A stretch of DNA of 64,000 bases, taken from contig CAXXPV010000003.1 in NCBI GenBank assembly GCA_963675935.2, forward strand, positions 496,001 through 560,000, written 5' to 3'. Numbering within the stretch: position 1 is the first letter of the stretch; each line of letters opens with the position of its first letter. The stretch is from G963675935 sp963675935 (GTDB lineage: Bacteria; Planctomycetota; Planctomycetia; Pirellulales; Thermoguttaceae). The notes beneath the pieces are model-generated. The model searched no databases. It was not told the DNA's origin and worked only from the letters and a program-made list of their open reading frames with translations. Position numbers and translations under genes: made by a program. Of the stretch, positions 35,901 through 46,235 are shown one piece after another.

Positions 35901-38900
35901 GAGCGGGCGACACTGCCCCGTGGAAACCCTGGAACTGATCCAGCAGTTTCAATCCACGCCCGCACGTGAGCGGGCGACGCTAAGGGCGACGAGCGATTGA
36001 AGATGCAGGCCGTTTCAATCCACGCCCGCACGTGAGCGGGCGACCAGGACACGGCCCGAGTCGGCACGGCGCAACGAAGTTTCAATCCACGCCCGCACGT
36101 GAGCGGGCGACCGAAGTCTCATATCCGACATTCACCTCGGCAAAGTTTCAATCCACGCCCGCACGTGAGCGGGCGACTGTGGCGAACCGTGGAACTCGGT
36201 TGTTCTCCGTAGTTTCAATCCACGCCCGCACGTGAGCGGGCGACCGTGGTCGGCGTTGTCTCCTGGACTGCGGGTTTGTTTCAATCCACGCCCGCACGTG
36301 AGCGGGCGACATCCATTTCGCGGGCCGTCACTTTGCGGACAAAGTTTCAATCCACGCCCGCACGTGAGCGGGCGACGTGACGACTTCACCATCAACCCCA
36401 CAACTGCAAAGTTTCAATCCACGCCCGCACGTGAGCGGGCGACGAGTCGGAGCGTTGGCGAGTGGACAAATTGCGCAGCGTTTCAATCCACGCCCGCACG
36501 TGAGCGGGCGACGAGTCGGAGCGTTGGCGAGTGGACAAATTGCGCAGCGTTTCAATCCACGCCCGCACGTGAGCGGGCGACGAGTCGGAGCGTTGGCGAG
36601 TGGACAAATTGCGCAGCGTTTCAATCCACGCCCGCACGTGAGCGGGCGACTCGATGGAGTCTTTTCAGAGATCGGGCTCAATCGTTTCAATCCACGCCCG
36701 CACGTGAGCGGGCGACGACACGTAAACCATGCCAGAAACATTCTCCAACGTGTTTCAATCCACGCCCGCACGTGAGCGGGCGACGTCCCAGGCTCGGCCG
36801 GCAGCGGCGCAATCCTGATGTTTCAATCCACGCCCGCACGTGAGCGGGCGACATCGCAACAGCGACAACGTCGCTTACGCCAAAATGTTTCAATCCACGC
36901 CCGCACGTGAGCGGGCGACTCGACCCGGCCGAGGGTGAGGTAGAAGATGGAGGCGTTTCAATCCACGCCCGCACGTGAGCGGGCGACGTGCGGGCTGCGG
37001 ATCGCTTGGCCCTCTTGTTGTTGTTTCAATCCACGCCCGCACGTGAGCGGGCGACCGGGCGCGGGATCGAAGGGAGTGCCCGCCTTGTCGTTTCAATCCA
37101 CGCCCGCACGTGAGCGGGCGACAGGAACCCATGACAACATCCACAAAAAAGCACAGAGTTTCAATCCACGCCCGCACGTGAGCGGGCGACCATCCTCGTG
37201 GCTATCGGCCACGGCCTTGTCGCAGTTTCAATCCACGCCCGCACGTGAGCGGGCGACTCGAATCCACTACCAGCGTCTGCACGATGATGGGCGTTTCAAT
37301 CCACGCCCGCACGTGAGCGGGCGACGCCACGCCGCCATCTATTGCCGTCGTTGATTTCTGGTTTCAATCCACGCCCGCACGTGAGCGGGCGACCGGGCAA
37401 ATCCACCGCCGGCCGTCGGCCAGTTCGTTTCAATCCACGCCCGCACGTGAGCGGGCGACCCAACCAATGTACCATTACGACCCTCCCAGATTTGTTTCAA
37501 TCCACGCCCGCACGTGAGCGGGCGACAGAAGCGTTGGCTGAACTCGCCAGCCAATTAGCAGTTTCAATCCACGCCCGCACGTGAGCGGGCGACGCGTTGT
37601 TGCGGCTGCTTTATGAATCCTCGATCGTTTCAATCCACGCCCGCACGTGAGCGGGCGACGAAATGTCAGGAAGCTGTAGGCGGCCGACACATGTTTCAAT
37701 CCACGCCCGCACGTGAGCGGGCGACTTTTCGCGTGATTTGAAGGCCGTGGTTATCGAGAACATGTTTCAATCCACGCCCGCACGTGAGCGGGCGACAAGC
37801 TGCAACAGCGAGAAATGGGCCGTTTGAAACGTTTCAATCCACGCCCGCACGTGAGCGGGCGACCCAGCCGCCGCGATAGTTCGTGCCCTGGACGGCGCGT
37901 TTCAATCCACGCCCGCACGTGAGCGGGCGACCCTCTATGGAACTGATCGCTTTCCATAGCGCATTGTTTCAATCCACGCCCGCACGTGAGCGGGCGACTG
38001 TGCGGTCATTGGTTTATCTCGCTCTAGCTTTGTTTCAATCCACGCCCGCACGTGAGCGGGCGACGGCCCGGCTCCCAACAAACCCACTGGTTTTCAAACT
38101 GTTTCAATCCACGCCCGCACGTGAGCGGGCGACCTTGCGTGCGGCTGTCTTCACGGGCGCACTGGCAGGTTTCAATCCACGCCCGCACGTGAGCGGGCGA
38201 CTTGATTCAGATGTGCCAGTGTGCGTCCGCTGTGAGTTTCAATCCACGCCCGCACGTGAGCGGGCGACATAATGGCGTATGGGATTGGGTTCACGCGCGT
38301 AAAGTTTCAATCCACGCCCGCACGTGAGCGGGCGACGTCGACGTCGCCGACGTTTCGCCCGCCGTGCAGCGTTTCAATCCACGCCCGCACGTGAGCGGGC
38401 GACCCTTCGTTGATCGTGATGGGCACCGGCGCCAACGGGTTTCAATCCACGCCCGCACGTGAGCGGGCGACATGAACGCTGCCGCGATGCTCCGCGTGAT
38501 TCCCACGTTTCAATCCACGCCCGCACGTGAGCGGGCGACGTCATGCACATCTTTCTGGCAATCAGCGACAAGGCGTTTCAATCCACGCCCGCACGTGAGC
38601 GGGCGACACCGAGGCGATCAAACAGTCGTTCAAAGCACTGGTGTTTCAATCCACGCCCGCACGTGAGCGGGCGACGATTGCTCTCGGCTGGCTTGTGTAT
38701 TGGATTCGGTTTCAATCCACGCCCGCACGTGAGCGGGCGACGTTTTCATCATCACTCTCCTGGTTTTATGCTTAGACGTTTCAATCCACGCCCGCACGTG
38801 AGCGGGCGACATCGCCGCGTTCATTGAAAGCAATGGAGGGTATTGTTTCAATCCACGCCCGCACGTGAGCGGGCGACCGCCCGGCACCGTGATGCCCAGC

Positions 38901-40097
38901 ATCGCGCACGCGTTTCAATCCACGCCCGCACGTGAGCGGGCGACGCGAATCCGAGAGCCTCGCCGCCCTCGCCCAGCAAGTTTCAATCCACGCCCGCACG
39001 TGAGCGGGCGACGGTGTGCGGTCATTGGTTTATCTCGCTCTAGCTTTGTTTCAATCCACGCCCGCACGTGAGCGGGCGACGCATTGGTCGCAGAAAACAT
39101 TTAGATAGCCACAAAGTTTCAATCCACGCCCGCACGTGAGCGGGCGACCTGTCATCACTGCGGCCATGGCCGACAACAAAGTGTTTCAATCCACGCCCGC
39201 ACGTGAGCGGGCGACGCACAGAAACGCGAGCGCCTTACCTCGCTCAAGTTTCAATCCACGCCCGCACGTGAGCGGGCGACTCCGCCGTTGCTCTAGCCAA
39301 GAAATATGGAGGCTCAAGTTTCAATCCACGCCCGCACGTGAGCGGGCGACCGGGATGTCGGTTCCATCCTGCCTCAACCAGCGACGTTTCAATCCACGCC
39401 CGCACGTGAGCGGGCGACTCTCTTTTGCGTAATTCACTGCGCCTTGATGAGTGGTTTCAATCCACGCCCGCACGTGAGCGGGCGACCATGTCCTCGAAGC
39501 ATGTCTCGCGACGCTGACCCCTGTTTCAATCCACGCCCGCACGTGAGCGGGCGACCGCGCCGAATTTCGCAATCTGCCGATCGACAACCGTTTCAATCCA
39601 CGCCCGCACGTGAGCGGGCGACGGTGTCGTTTGGGTTGGTGCGATGGTGATAAAATGTTTCAATCCACGCCCGCACGTGAGCGGGCGACCGTGTACCCAT
39701 TGATTGGCTCTACTGTGGCAGTATGGTTTCAATCCACGCCCGCACGTGAGCGGGCGACTCGCTACGTCGGTGGCGGAAATTCCACGACTGGCGTTTCAAT
39801 CCACGCCCGCACGTGAGCGGGCGACTTCGCCGCGTCGCGCGGCGCGGCGTTCGGCGCGGCGTTTCAATCCACGCCCGCACGTGAGCGGGCGACATCATCA
39901 CCCCAGACAATTGCGAGGCCGTGTGCGGGTTTCAATCCACGCCCGCACGTGAGCGGGCGACCTCGAATCGAACAGCCGTCAACAAGGCAGCGGACGTTTC
40001 AATCCACGCCCGCACGTGAGCGGGCGACACCCGCCGAGCCTGAAACCAAGCCGGCCGAACCCGAGTTTCAATCCACGCCCGCACGTGAGCGGGCGAC
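32976..40097 (-). CRISPR. Type I-C CRISPR array, 106 repeats and 105 spacers
   Basis: 33-bp repeats, shown on the plus strand as GTTTCAATCC...GCGGGCGAC; on the minus strand they read GTCGCCCGCT...GGATTGAAAC, the type I-C form with the ATTGAAAC handle. I counted 106 repeat starts from 32976 to 40065; spacers are 32-38 nt. Variant repeats are at 33110 (two substitutions) and 33581 (one near the end), both at the low-coordinate side. That, and the cas2 side placement, put the leader at the right end. Repeated spacers: three identical copies at 36444, 36513 and 36582; same core at 37999 and 39015; one-base variants at 33009 and 34626. Confidence 0.98.
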
Positions 40098-40282
40098 AGT
40101 CCACAACTTAAATCAAGTGGTGGCCAGGGCTTAGACCTCCACTTCCGCAGACCGTAGCTCTTCCTGAGCTATTCAATATAGCAGTCGCTTCGAGTTTGGC
40201 ATATCTTGCTTGCAGACAAGACATTGTGACTTCCGCGAACCTGCCGGGAAAATTTCGGCACTTGGGGTTCGCGGAGGGCGTT
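40098..40282 (-). promoter_or_regulatory. CRISPR leader
   Basis: 185 bases between cas2 and the first (newest) repeat. It is more AT-rich than the array and has an inverted pair CCGCGAACC/GGTTCGCGG (about 40237-40277) and a CTATATTGAATAG stretch (around 40172-40185) that could hold a -10 box on the minus strand. No -35 box is clear. New spacers should enter at 40097. Confidence 0.7.
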
Positions 40283-40573
40283 TTACGCAATCAGCGGCCC
40301 CTCCGGGTTGTACGTCGGTTTCGCCCCAACGTGTTCGACGCGCCGCTGCCAATTGCTGCCCAAGAAGTAGTATCGCAGGCTGTCGCACTCGGGGGCGATT
40401 TCAGCCTCAAGCTTAGTCTTCAGCGAAACCCACATTGCCGGGTCAACAAGGCACTCGAAGACCGAGTTTTGCACTCGCTGTCCGTAGTCTTTGCAGACCT
40501 TGGCGATGCGTCGAAGCCTGCGGCGGCCTTCTGGCGTCTCCACGTTCACGTCATAGGTTACCAGCACCATCAT
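40283..40573 (-). CDS. cas2: CRISPR-associated endonuclease Cas2
   Basis: Protein of 96 residues, the dimeric Cas2 partner in the Cas1-Cas2 spacer integrase. The N-terminal strand MVLVTYDVN with the conserved Asp and the IAKVCKDYGQRVQNSVFEC helix are typical of type I-C Cas2. Start at ATG 40573 (or 40570) gives the standard N-terminus; the longer frame to 40630 overlaps cas1 without conserved sequence. It follows the cas1 stop by 8 bases and is the last gene of the operon before the leader. Confidence 0.95.
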   Translation of the reverse strand: MMVLVTYDVNVETPEGRRRLRRIAKVCKDYGQRVQNSVFECLVDPAMWVSLKTKLEAEIAPECDSLRYYFLGSNWQRRVEHVGAKPTYNPEGPLIA

Positions 40574-40581
40574 CAGCACAC

Positions 40582-41613
40582 CTATTTCCAAAACAGCGGC
40601 GGATAGGCGTCGAGTCCGCCGCGGAGCCATCGGGCAAGGAGTCCAGCCTGGATGTGCGGCAGCAGCCCGACCGTCACTTTTTCCTTCAAGAATGGATGCA
40701 GAATCTCCTCGTCTTTCCGCTTTTGGTAGGCAACCAGGAGCGCCTTGCGAGTGTTGTCGTTCATTTCGACGCCGCCCGACTCGGTTTGTGTAAAGCCTTT
40801 CGCCTCGATCTGTTGCCGGTTGACCAATGAGAGGGCCAAACGGTCGGCGATCGCCGGTCGGAATTCCTCGACGAGGTCGAGGGCCAACGATGGCCGCCCC
40901 GCCCGATCACTATGCAGGAATCCCATCTGCGAGTCCAACCCGACCGACTGACACGCCGCGGCCACATCGTTGGTCAGCAGGGCATAGAGAAACGATAGCA
41001 GGGCGTTCATATTGTCGCGCGGCGGGCGGCGCGACCGCTCGTGGAAGAAAAAGGCGTCCTTTTGCTGAAGGATCAACTCGTCGAAGGCGGAAAAGTACCA
41101 TCGGGCGGCCTCGCCTTCGACGCCGCGAAGTTCGTCGAGAGTCGCGGCTCGATCAAGGTCGACGAGCAGATTGGCCAGGCGCCGCACCGCTGCTTCGACC
41201 TGCGTCGCCGTGATCCGCTCGGGGTAATCACGGCAGGCACGCTGGAGCACAGTGCGGGCATTGGCGATTTTAGCGGCAATGATGTTTCGTGCAAAATCGG
41301 CGGCGGCCGCGGGATCGCTGGATGCTCGATGTTGGGCGCGGCGAAGCAGGACGTTGCCAGACTGTGGGCCGAACACGCGGGCAAGAAATCGGCCATTGCG
41401 GGTTAGAAAGGAAATGCCCACGCCGTGTTGGCCGCAAAGGCCCATCAGGAAGGGGCTGCAACCGACGTTGCCGAAACAGACGATGCCGCCGAGATTGTGG
41501 ATGGGCACGCGCAGCCGAGTCTGCTTTTCGACACGGACCAGAACGCTGGCCCCATCGCGAGCCAAGTAGGCGCCTTGGGTGGTCACGTAAAGCGTGTTGT
41601 CGTGTTTTTTCAT
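40582..41613 (-). CDS. cas1: CRISPR-associated integrase Cas1
   Basis: Protein of 343 residues, type I-C Cas1. The metal-binding residues are in GVEGEAARWYF (Glu), GFLHSDRAGRPSLALDLVEE (His and second acidic residue). The N-terminal beta domain (LYVTTQGAYLARDG) and C-terminal helical domain are complete. Together with Cas2 and Cas4 it captures and integrates spacers. ATG 41613 begins the conserved part; the gap to cas4 is 36 bases. Confidence 0.96.
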   Translation of the reverse strand: MKKHDNTLYVTTQGAYLARDGASVLVRVEKQTRLRVPIHNLGGIVCFGNVGCSPFLMGLCGQHGVGISFLTRNGRFLARVFGPQSGNVLLRRAQHRASSDPAAAADFARNIIAAKIANARTVLQRACRDYPERITATQVEAAVRRLANLLVDLDRAATLDELRGVEGEAARWYFSAFDELILQQKDAFFFHERSRRPPRDNMNALLSFLYALLTNDVAAACQSVGLDSQMGFLHSDRAGRPSLALDLVEEFRPAIADRLALSLVNRQQIEAKGFTQTESGGVEMNDNTRKALLVAYQKRKDEEILHPFLKEKVTVGLLPHIQAGLLARWLRGGLDAYPPLFWK

Positions 41614-41649
41614 GGGCTGCAACCCCCAATTCCCCTTTCATTTCCCATT

Positions 41650-42348
41650 TCAGTCGAAGTCGGCCCGCGGACGGGCGATTTGCAGTTGGGCGGCAATTTC
41701 ACGGGCGACATACCCGCGCGCCGAGTGCGATGGCGTCAGCTTTGGCATGCACTTGCCGGCCAGCGAACAATACCGGCACTTCGGGCCGTGGACTGGCGGC
41801 GGCGCCGTGCCCGATTCGATCAGCCGGTGCAACTCGTGCGCGCGGTTCCAGGTTCGCGTGCGCAGCGGCTCGTCAAACTCGATGACCTGCCGCCGCCGAC
41901 TCTGGGCATGGTAGAGTGCTCCGGCAGGCACCAGTCCCTCGATCATTTCCTCCAAACACAGGGCCTGGGCGCAGAGCTGGACCCGATAGGACATTTCCGA
42001 CTTGCGGCATCCTCGCTTGTATTCGACCGGGAAGGCGATCCAGCGTCCCGGCGAGTGGGGCAGGACGACGGTCCGCTCGTCGGTGCTTTCGGTCGGCTGG
42101 AATTCGACCACGTCGGCAATGCCGAAGAGTCCCAATTGACGGGAGCAGAGCCGCAGTTGCCGGGCGACCCGGACGCCGGCGACGTTTTCGCTGGGCGCCT
42201 GGTGAACCCGCTCGTGCAGGGTGCGGCCCTCGGCGGTTTGGGCGTTTTCGGCCCAAATGCCTTCAACGTGGACCAGCGCGCAGCGCCGAGGGCAGTACTC
42301 CAAGTGCTGCAACGCGGATATCGGCAATAGGTCGTCTTCGGAGTACAT
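41650..42348 (-). CDS. cas4: CRISPR-associated exonuclease Cas4
   Basis: Protein of 232 residues, Cas4a-type RecB-like nuclease with an iron-sulfur cluster. Cluster cysteines are in YCPRRC near residue 20 and CRYCSLAGKC near residue 193. The nuclease centre includes GIADVVEF (Asp) and PVEYKRGC (Glu and Lys). In type I-C it trims prespacers and sets PAM and orientation. Encoded between cas7 and cas1 as is usual for I-C. Confidence 0.94.
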   Translation of the reverse strand: MYSEDDLLPISALQHLEYCPRRCALVHVEGIWAENAQTAEGRTLHERVHQAPSENVAGVRVARQLRLCSRQLGLFGIADVVEFQPTESTDERTVVLPHSPGRWIAFPVEYKRGCRKSEMSYRVQLCAQALCLEEMIEGLVPAGALYHAQSRRRQVIEFDEPLRTRTWNRAHELHRLIESGTAPPPVHGPKCRYCSLAGKCMPKLTPSHSARGYVAREIAAQLQIARPRADFD

Positions 42349-42371
42349 GGAATCCTCCGCGGCGAAAACGG

Positions 42372-42410
42372 AGCTTGCTCCCCGGAGACCGTATCACAAG
42401 GGAGCAAGCT
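42372..42410. repeat. Small hairpin between cas7 and cas4
   Basis: Arms AGCTTGCTCCC and GGGAGCAAGCT (11 bp, perfect) in the 83-bp gap. It lacks a following T run on the minus strand, so it is more likely an RNA processing or repeat element than a terminator. Confidence 0.45.
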
Positions 42411-42431
42411 TTCCGCTATCCGCAACAACCG

Positions 42432-43406
42432 CTAGAGTTTATCGATGTCGCCGGGCAGTTCGAGCAACTCTACCCCGGCAGGCACTAGGTCGCGATGAAC
42501 TTGCACCTCGTAGTCGCTGAACCGCCGCGGAGCGGTTACGCCTTTCTTTTTCTCGACCTGCACAACCTCCTCGAACAGCAGTTGGGCGGGGGCGCAGCCG
42601 AGCATGGCCTGGGCTTGGCGTTGCTTTTCATCGGTATCGGTGCCGATGTGCTTGAACACGTAAATCGGCGCCCGCACGGTCATTATGCCTTTGCTGGCCG
42701 AGCGGTCGTGCTCATACATATTCAACACCGACTCGAAGAGCAACTTCAAGTCGTCCTTGCCGAAACCGGTCTGTTTGGCCAAATGGGCGCTAATGAAACC
42801 CTTGCCGACGAAGAGACCGTAGGGGATGAGCGACTTGCGGCCCATCGTGCGAAGGGAATCCTCGGACTGCTCGGCTTCCCAGGCGGCAAAGTCACCGCTA
42901 TTCTTTGCGCCTTTCACTTCCGCTGCAACGGCCATGCGGGTAATGGAAATGTCAAGTGATAAAATCGGATCGAGCGACCGGGCAAACGCGATTTGCACGG
43001 GACCACGCACCTGTCCGGCATTGGGACCGGTAGACATTACCGCGCCGAAAGCGCGAACATCGAAGAAGTGTTGACACATCCAGTCACGAGCAGCGTACAC
43101 TTTGTCTTTTGACGCTCCCTTTTTCGGATCGGGCAATCCGCCGTTGGCCTCTTCATGCGCCTTGGCGATCGGCCGATTCAAATTGCATGCTTGTTCAATG
43201 AAGATTGCGTTCGGCATCTGATTTCCACGAGCGATTTGCACGTAGTTTCGGATGCGTCGCTTCAGCGCCACGTCGGAAACAAGCCCGTGCATGTCCTCGG
43301 GGTCGATCCGCGGGGCGTTGCCGGCGTCGGGATCGCCGTTCGGATTGCCGTTTTCACAGTCGAAGAGGAAGAGAAATTCATAACGATTGGTGATCGAGTT
43401 AGACAT
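42432..43406 (-). CDS. cas7: Type I-C Cascade backbone protein Cas7 (Csd2)
   Basis: Protein of 324 residues, the RAMP that coats crRNA along the I-C Cascade filament. The N-terminus has YEFLFLFDCENGNPNGDPDAGN, the Csd2 signature (shown in part), and the middle has VRGPVQIAFARSLDPI and SLIPYGLFVGKGF. Complete and in operon with cas8c upstream (57-bp gap). Many copies per complex are expected. Confidence 0.95.
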   Translation of the reverse strand: MSNSITNRYEFLFLFDCENGNPNGDPDAGNAPRIDPEDMHGLVSDVALKRRIRNYVQIARGNQMPNAIFIEQACNLNRPIAKAHEEANGGLPDPKKGASKDKVYAARDWMCQHFFDVRAFGAVMSTGPNAGQVRGPVQIAFARSLDPILSLDISITRMAVAAEVKGAKNSGDFAAWEAEQSEDSLRTMGRKSLIPYGLFVGKGFISAHLAKQTGFGKDDLKLLFESVLNMYEHDRSASKGIMTVRAPIYVFKHIGTDTDEKQRQAQAMLGCAPAQLLFEEVVQVEKKKGVTAPRRFSDYEVQVHRDLVPAGVELLELPGDIDKL

Positions 43407-43463
43407 TATTATCCCTTTATAGAACAGGTGTTTTAGAAATTGTGGAATGCTCCTGCGAGTGCG

Positions 43464-45320
43464 TTAGTTATCCGTTGCATGTTCAGCTCCGCCGTTGGAT
43501 TTCTCGAAGCGTTTCGCTTTTTGGTGGTAGTATCCCATTGCAAACAGCGTTTGTTCTTCAAGACTCAAAACAGCCGGCGGCTTTTGCTGAAGTTTTGCCC
43601 AAACCTCGCACAATTGTTTTTCAAACCACACTTGGAGCCCGCCGTCGATTTTCGGAAGATGACCGATCTGAGCGCCGCGAACGAGACGGCCTAAAATGAG
43701 CGCCGGCGTGGCGCTGGCGGCCGCGTAGTATCGCTGAACGATACCGGCGCCGACGTCGCCCAAAGCGGCCTGCTGGATATTCGCCAGTATCGCCATGATT
43801 CGGCCGCAAAGATACGCCGGATCGTTCTCCAATACGTTCAACTCGGAAGTCATGTGAGGAGTCCTTTCGTTTCTATTGCAAAAAGCCTTGAGTAAACCAA
43901 ATCGCGCGTGTAATGGTGTTTCGCCCTGGACTACCGCATTGCGGACCCGTTGCAAGGTTTGCGCCATCATCGAATAGGGGATCGGTTGATTTTTCAGAGC
44001 GCTATGCCAAAGAGCCGTGGTCATCGGCGCTGTGGAGTCTTTCAAATCTCGCAACGGGGCCGCCAGTATCGCCGGAAACTTGTGCCGCTTAATGATGGAT
44101 TGGCCATCGCGGGCGACAATCGCCAAATCCTCGAACCAAGCGTTGATTGCCTCAAGTAGCTCTCCAAACATGCCTTCCATCCAATCGCGCACGACCACGC
44201 GGCCGCTGTTGGCGGAAACGGTCAGGATGAAGTAGCGATAGTCCGACAAATTACGGTACTTGTTTTCGCCTATCTTGATGGCGTTCAAGAGCTTTCCAGC
44301 AACGCTCTCCGCGGAATTGCGTTCGGATTCTTGCAGCCTCGCTTGCTGCTCCGCATCCAAAGGCTCATCTTCCTCTTCGTCATCGGGCAAACCGGCGTCG
44401 CCGAATAGTTGCGGCAGAGGATCGTCTTTGGGATCGACCGGGCCGCTATACCAGTAGACGATTTTAACGCCCGCCATGCGGTGACTATGATGACGGACGA
44501 GATCGTTCAGGGCCGTGACGTAGGTCTTCACCATCGTCTCGCTCATGGCGGCATTGGCCCCTTGCTCCAGGCCATAGGAGCCGAACGCATCTTTGTCGAA
44601 ACTGGTGAAGGCGTCGCCCATCGAAAGGCCGCCAACGTCGGAGAGGCCTTCGATCTTGTTATGCGTGGGCAACGGCTCCACCAATTCGCCGCTCAAAAAG
44701 CAACGCATGAGCTTCGGGCCATTGCTTTCCGCATCGGCGGACTTGCGCCGTCCCTTCGGTTCGCTTTTGGCCTTGCGAGCGTCGGCCAGACGCGAGCGAA
44801 ACGATTGCCACCAATCGCGCCAATCGGCAGATTCAACGAAAATCAGCGGCGCGGCGGCGTTTTCTACGGCCAACGTGGCCAAATCCATCGGTTTGGCTTT
44901 ACGCTCGGTCAACGCGGCACGAATCGCTTCAAGCGTCGCGTCGTTACGAAGCGCGGCGGCAATCGGGCCAAGCAGCGGCACGTCGCTCGTCGCCTGTTCG
45001 AGCAGACTGACAAAAAAGTCGTGCTTGGCCGCCAGTTTGGCGTCGATTTCACCGTCCTTCGTCAAAAGGCTGACGACATCCGCGCTATCAACCAGGAAGT
45101 GACGACACCCACCGCCGATGGCAATCATTTCCGGTTGCGACAAGTCGGGACAGTTCTGAAACAAGCGGCCCTTGCTCTTGGGGTCGTCACCGGCAAGGGA
45201 TTGTACGCCAGTAAACCGGCCTTCGGGCGAAAATAAGAACAACCAGCGAACCATTTTCGGTTTTAAGCCGGGTTCGATCGGAGGCAAACGGTTTGCGTAT
45301 TCCTTCAATGCATGAAGCAT
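43464..45320 (-). CDS. cas8c: Type I-C Cascade large subunit Cas8c (Csd1)
   Basis: Protein of 618 residues, the signature large subunit of type I-C that recognises the PAM and recruits Cas3. Begins MLHALKEYANRLPP with the usual GRLFQNCPD region. The C-terminal part carries the small-subunit-like helices; in some I-C systems the small subunit Cas11c is translated from inside cas8c, so an internal start is worth noting. ATG 45320 overlaps the cas5c stop (TAATG), showing coupling. Confidence 0.94.
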   Translation of the reverse strand: MLHALKEYANRLPPIEPGLKPKMVRWLFLFSPEGRFTGVQSLAGDDPKSKGRLFQNCPDLSQPEMIAIGGGCRHFLVDSADVVSLLTKDGEIDAKLAAKHDFFVSLLEQATSDVPLLGPIAAALRNDATLEAIRAALTERKAKPMDLATLAVENAAAPLIFVESADWRDWWQSFRSRLADARKAKSEPKGRRKSADAESNGPKLMRCFLSGELVEPLPTHNKIEGLSDVGGLSMGDAFTSFDKDAFGSYGLEQGANAAMSETMVKTYVTALNDLVRHHSHRMAGVKIVYWYSGPVDPKDDPLPQLFGDAGLPDDEEEDEPLDAEQQARLQESERNSAESVAGKLLNAIKIGENKYRNLSDYRYFILTVSANSGRVVVRDWMEGMFGELLEAINAWFEDLAIVARDGQSIIKRHKFPAILAAPLRDLKDSTAPMTTALWHSALKNQPIPYSMMAQTLQRVRNAVVQGETPLHARFGLLKAFCNRNERTPHMTSELNVLENDPAYLCGRIMAILANIQQAALGDVGAGIVQRYYAAASATPALILGRLVRGAQIGHLPKIDGGLQVWFEKQLCEVWAKLQQKPPAVLSLEEQTLFAMGYYHQKAKRFEKSNGGAEHATDN

Positions 45321-46114
45321 TATCCGGCCCTCCCGTCTTGTGCGTCGGGCTTCTGGACGCGGTCGTCGCCGTAAGCCGGAATGTCGAGAACGCCGTTTAT
45401 CACTTCGGCCTCAAAAACCGCAATCGACGGCTTCACGTCTTTCCAACCGTTCGCCTTCCTCTCGCATTGGCCGTTCCCCTTGTCCACGACGATTTTGGCG
45501 TGGTTGTCCTCACGGAGATCAAAGACGTCGTAAAGCATCCAGCCGAGTTTTTGCGAATAGGCACAAGGTTTCCGCTCGTTTTCGCCGTCGGGCGATTTCA
45601 CGTAGCGAAAAAAGGCGACGAACTCGCGGCATCCGAGGCAGGGTTGATAAAAACACTTGCCCTGCGATGCGCGGCGGACGAACTGTTCGTCGGCCGCCTG
45701 TTGCTTCGCATCTTGACCGGATCGCGAGACGATTCCGGCCGTCAATCGGAATCGCGGATTACGCAACGCCATGGTTTGACGCTGCGTGCGGCCTTTGAAA
45801 TCCTCGGTGGCGTCGGCCCAGATTGGTTCGACCTCGGATTTGCCAGCTATCCATTGCTGGATGGACCTTACGTTCATTTTGTCCTTCACCTCGTTGCGAC
45901 GCAGCGCGATGAGCGACGGCGGTTCGAGAATTTCGATCCGTGTAACTTGCCAGAAGAACTCCGGCTTGAAGTAGATGGCCTCGAATATCCCGCGGGCGGC
46001 GCTCGGCGTCGGACACGGATACGAGTATCTCTCCACTTTCATCTCGGGGCGTGAAAAACAAGCGAAGTCGCCCCAGACTTCCAATACGTGTTCACTCGCA
46101 GAAGTTGCAGACAC
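45320..46114 (-). CDS. cas5c: Type I-C crRNA-processing protein Cas5c (Csd5)
   Basis: Protein of about 264 residues; in type I-C, Cas5 replaces Cas6 and cuts pre-crRNA at the repeat. The conserved N-terminal VWGDFACFSRPEMKVERYSY, the TPSAARGIFEAIYFKPE helix and the ALRNPRFRLTAGI strand are present. I favour GTG 46114 because GGGAGGG lies 4-5 bases before it; TTG 46135 extends the frame by seven residues with no good ribosome site. Preceded by its own promoter-like sequence at 46199-46226. Confidence 0.92.
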   Translation of the reverse strand: MSATSASEHVLEVWGDFACFSRPEMKVERYSYPCPTPSAARGIFEAIYFKPEFFWQVTRIEILEPPSLIALRRNEVKDKMNVRSIQQWIAGKSEVEPIWADATEDFKGRTQRQTMALRNPRFRLTAGIVSRSGQDAKQQAADEQFVRRASQGKCFYQPCLGCREFVAFFRYVKSPDGENERKPCAYSQKLGWMLYDVFDLREDNHAKIVVDKGNGQCERKANGWKDVKPSIAVFEAEVINGVLDIPAYGDDRVQKPDAQDGRAG

Positions 46115-46198
46115 AGTGCCCTCCCAATGTGTCAAATGAATTCCACCGTTATATCCCTGCTCTATGGTGGAATAAACTTGAAAAGCAGTAAGGATGCG

Positions 46199-46226
46199 AT
46201 TGTAGTGTATGCGTGGTCATTGTCAA
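46199..46226 (-). promoter_or_regulatory. Sigma-70-type promoter for cas5c-cas2 genes
   Basis: On the minus strand TTGACA (46221-46226), 16-base spacer, TACAAT (46199-46204): close to consensus. It lies between the cas3 stop (46236) and cas5c. A hairpin (TTCCACC/GGTGGAA, 46141-46172) would sit in the 5' leader. Suggests that the Cascade and adaptation genes can be expressed apart from cas3. Confidence 0.6.
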
Positions 46227-46235
46227 TACGGGGGA

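Noticed and set aside
32976..40097. Many short open frames on both strands with repeating SPAHVRAWIET, RPLTCGRGLK or FQSTPARERAT phrases
   Set aside because: They are translations of the CRISPR repeat; the repeat length of 33 is divisible by three, so frames stay open by chance.
32976..40097. Self-targeting spacers against genes in this window
   Set aside because: A by-eye comparison found none, but this is not a reliable search; an alignment would be needed.
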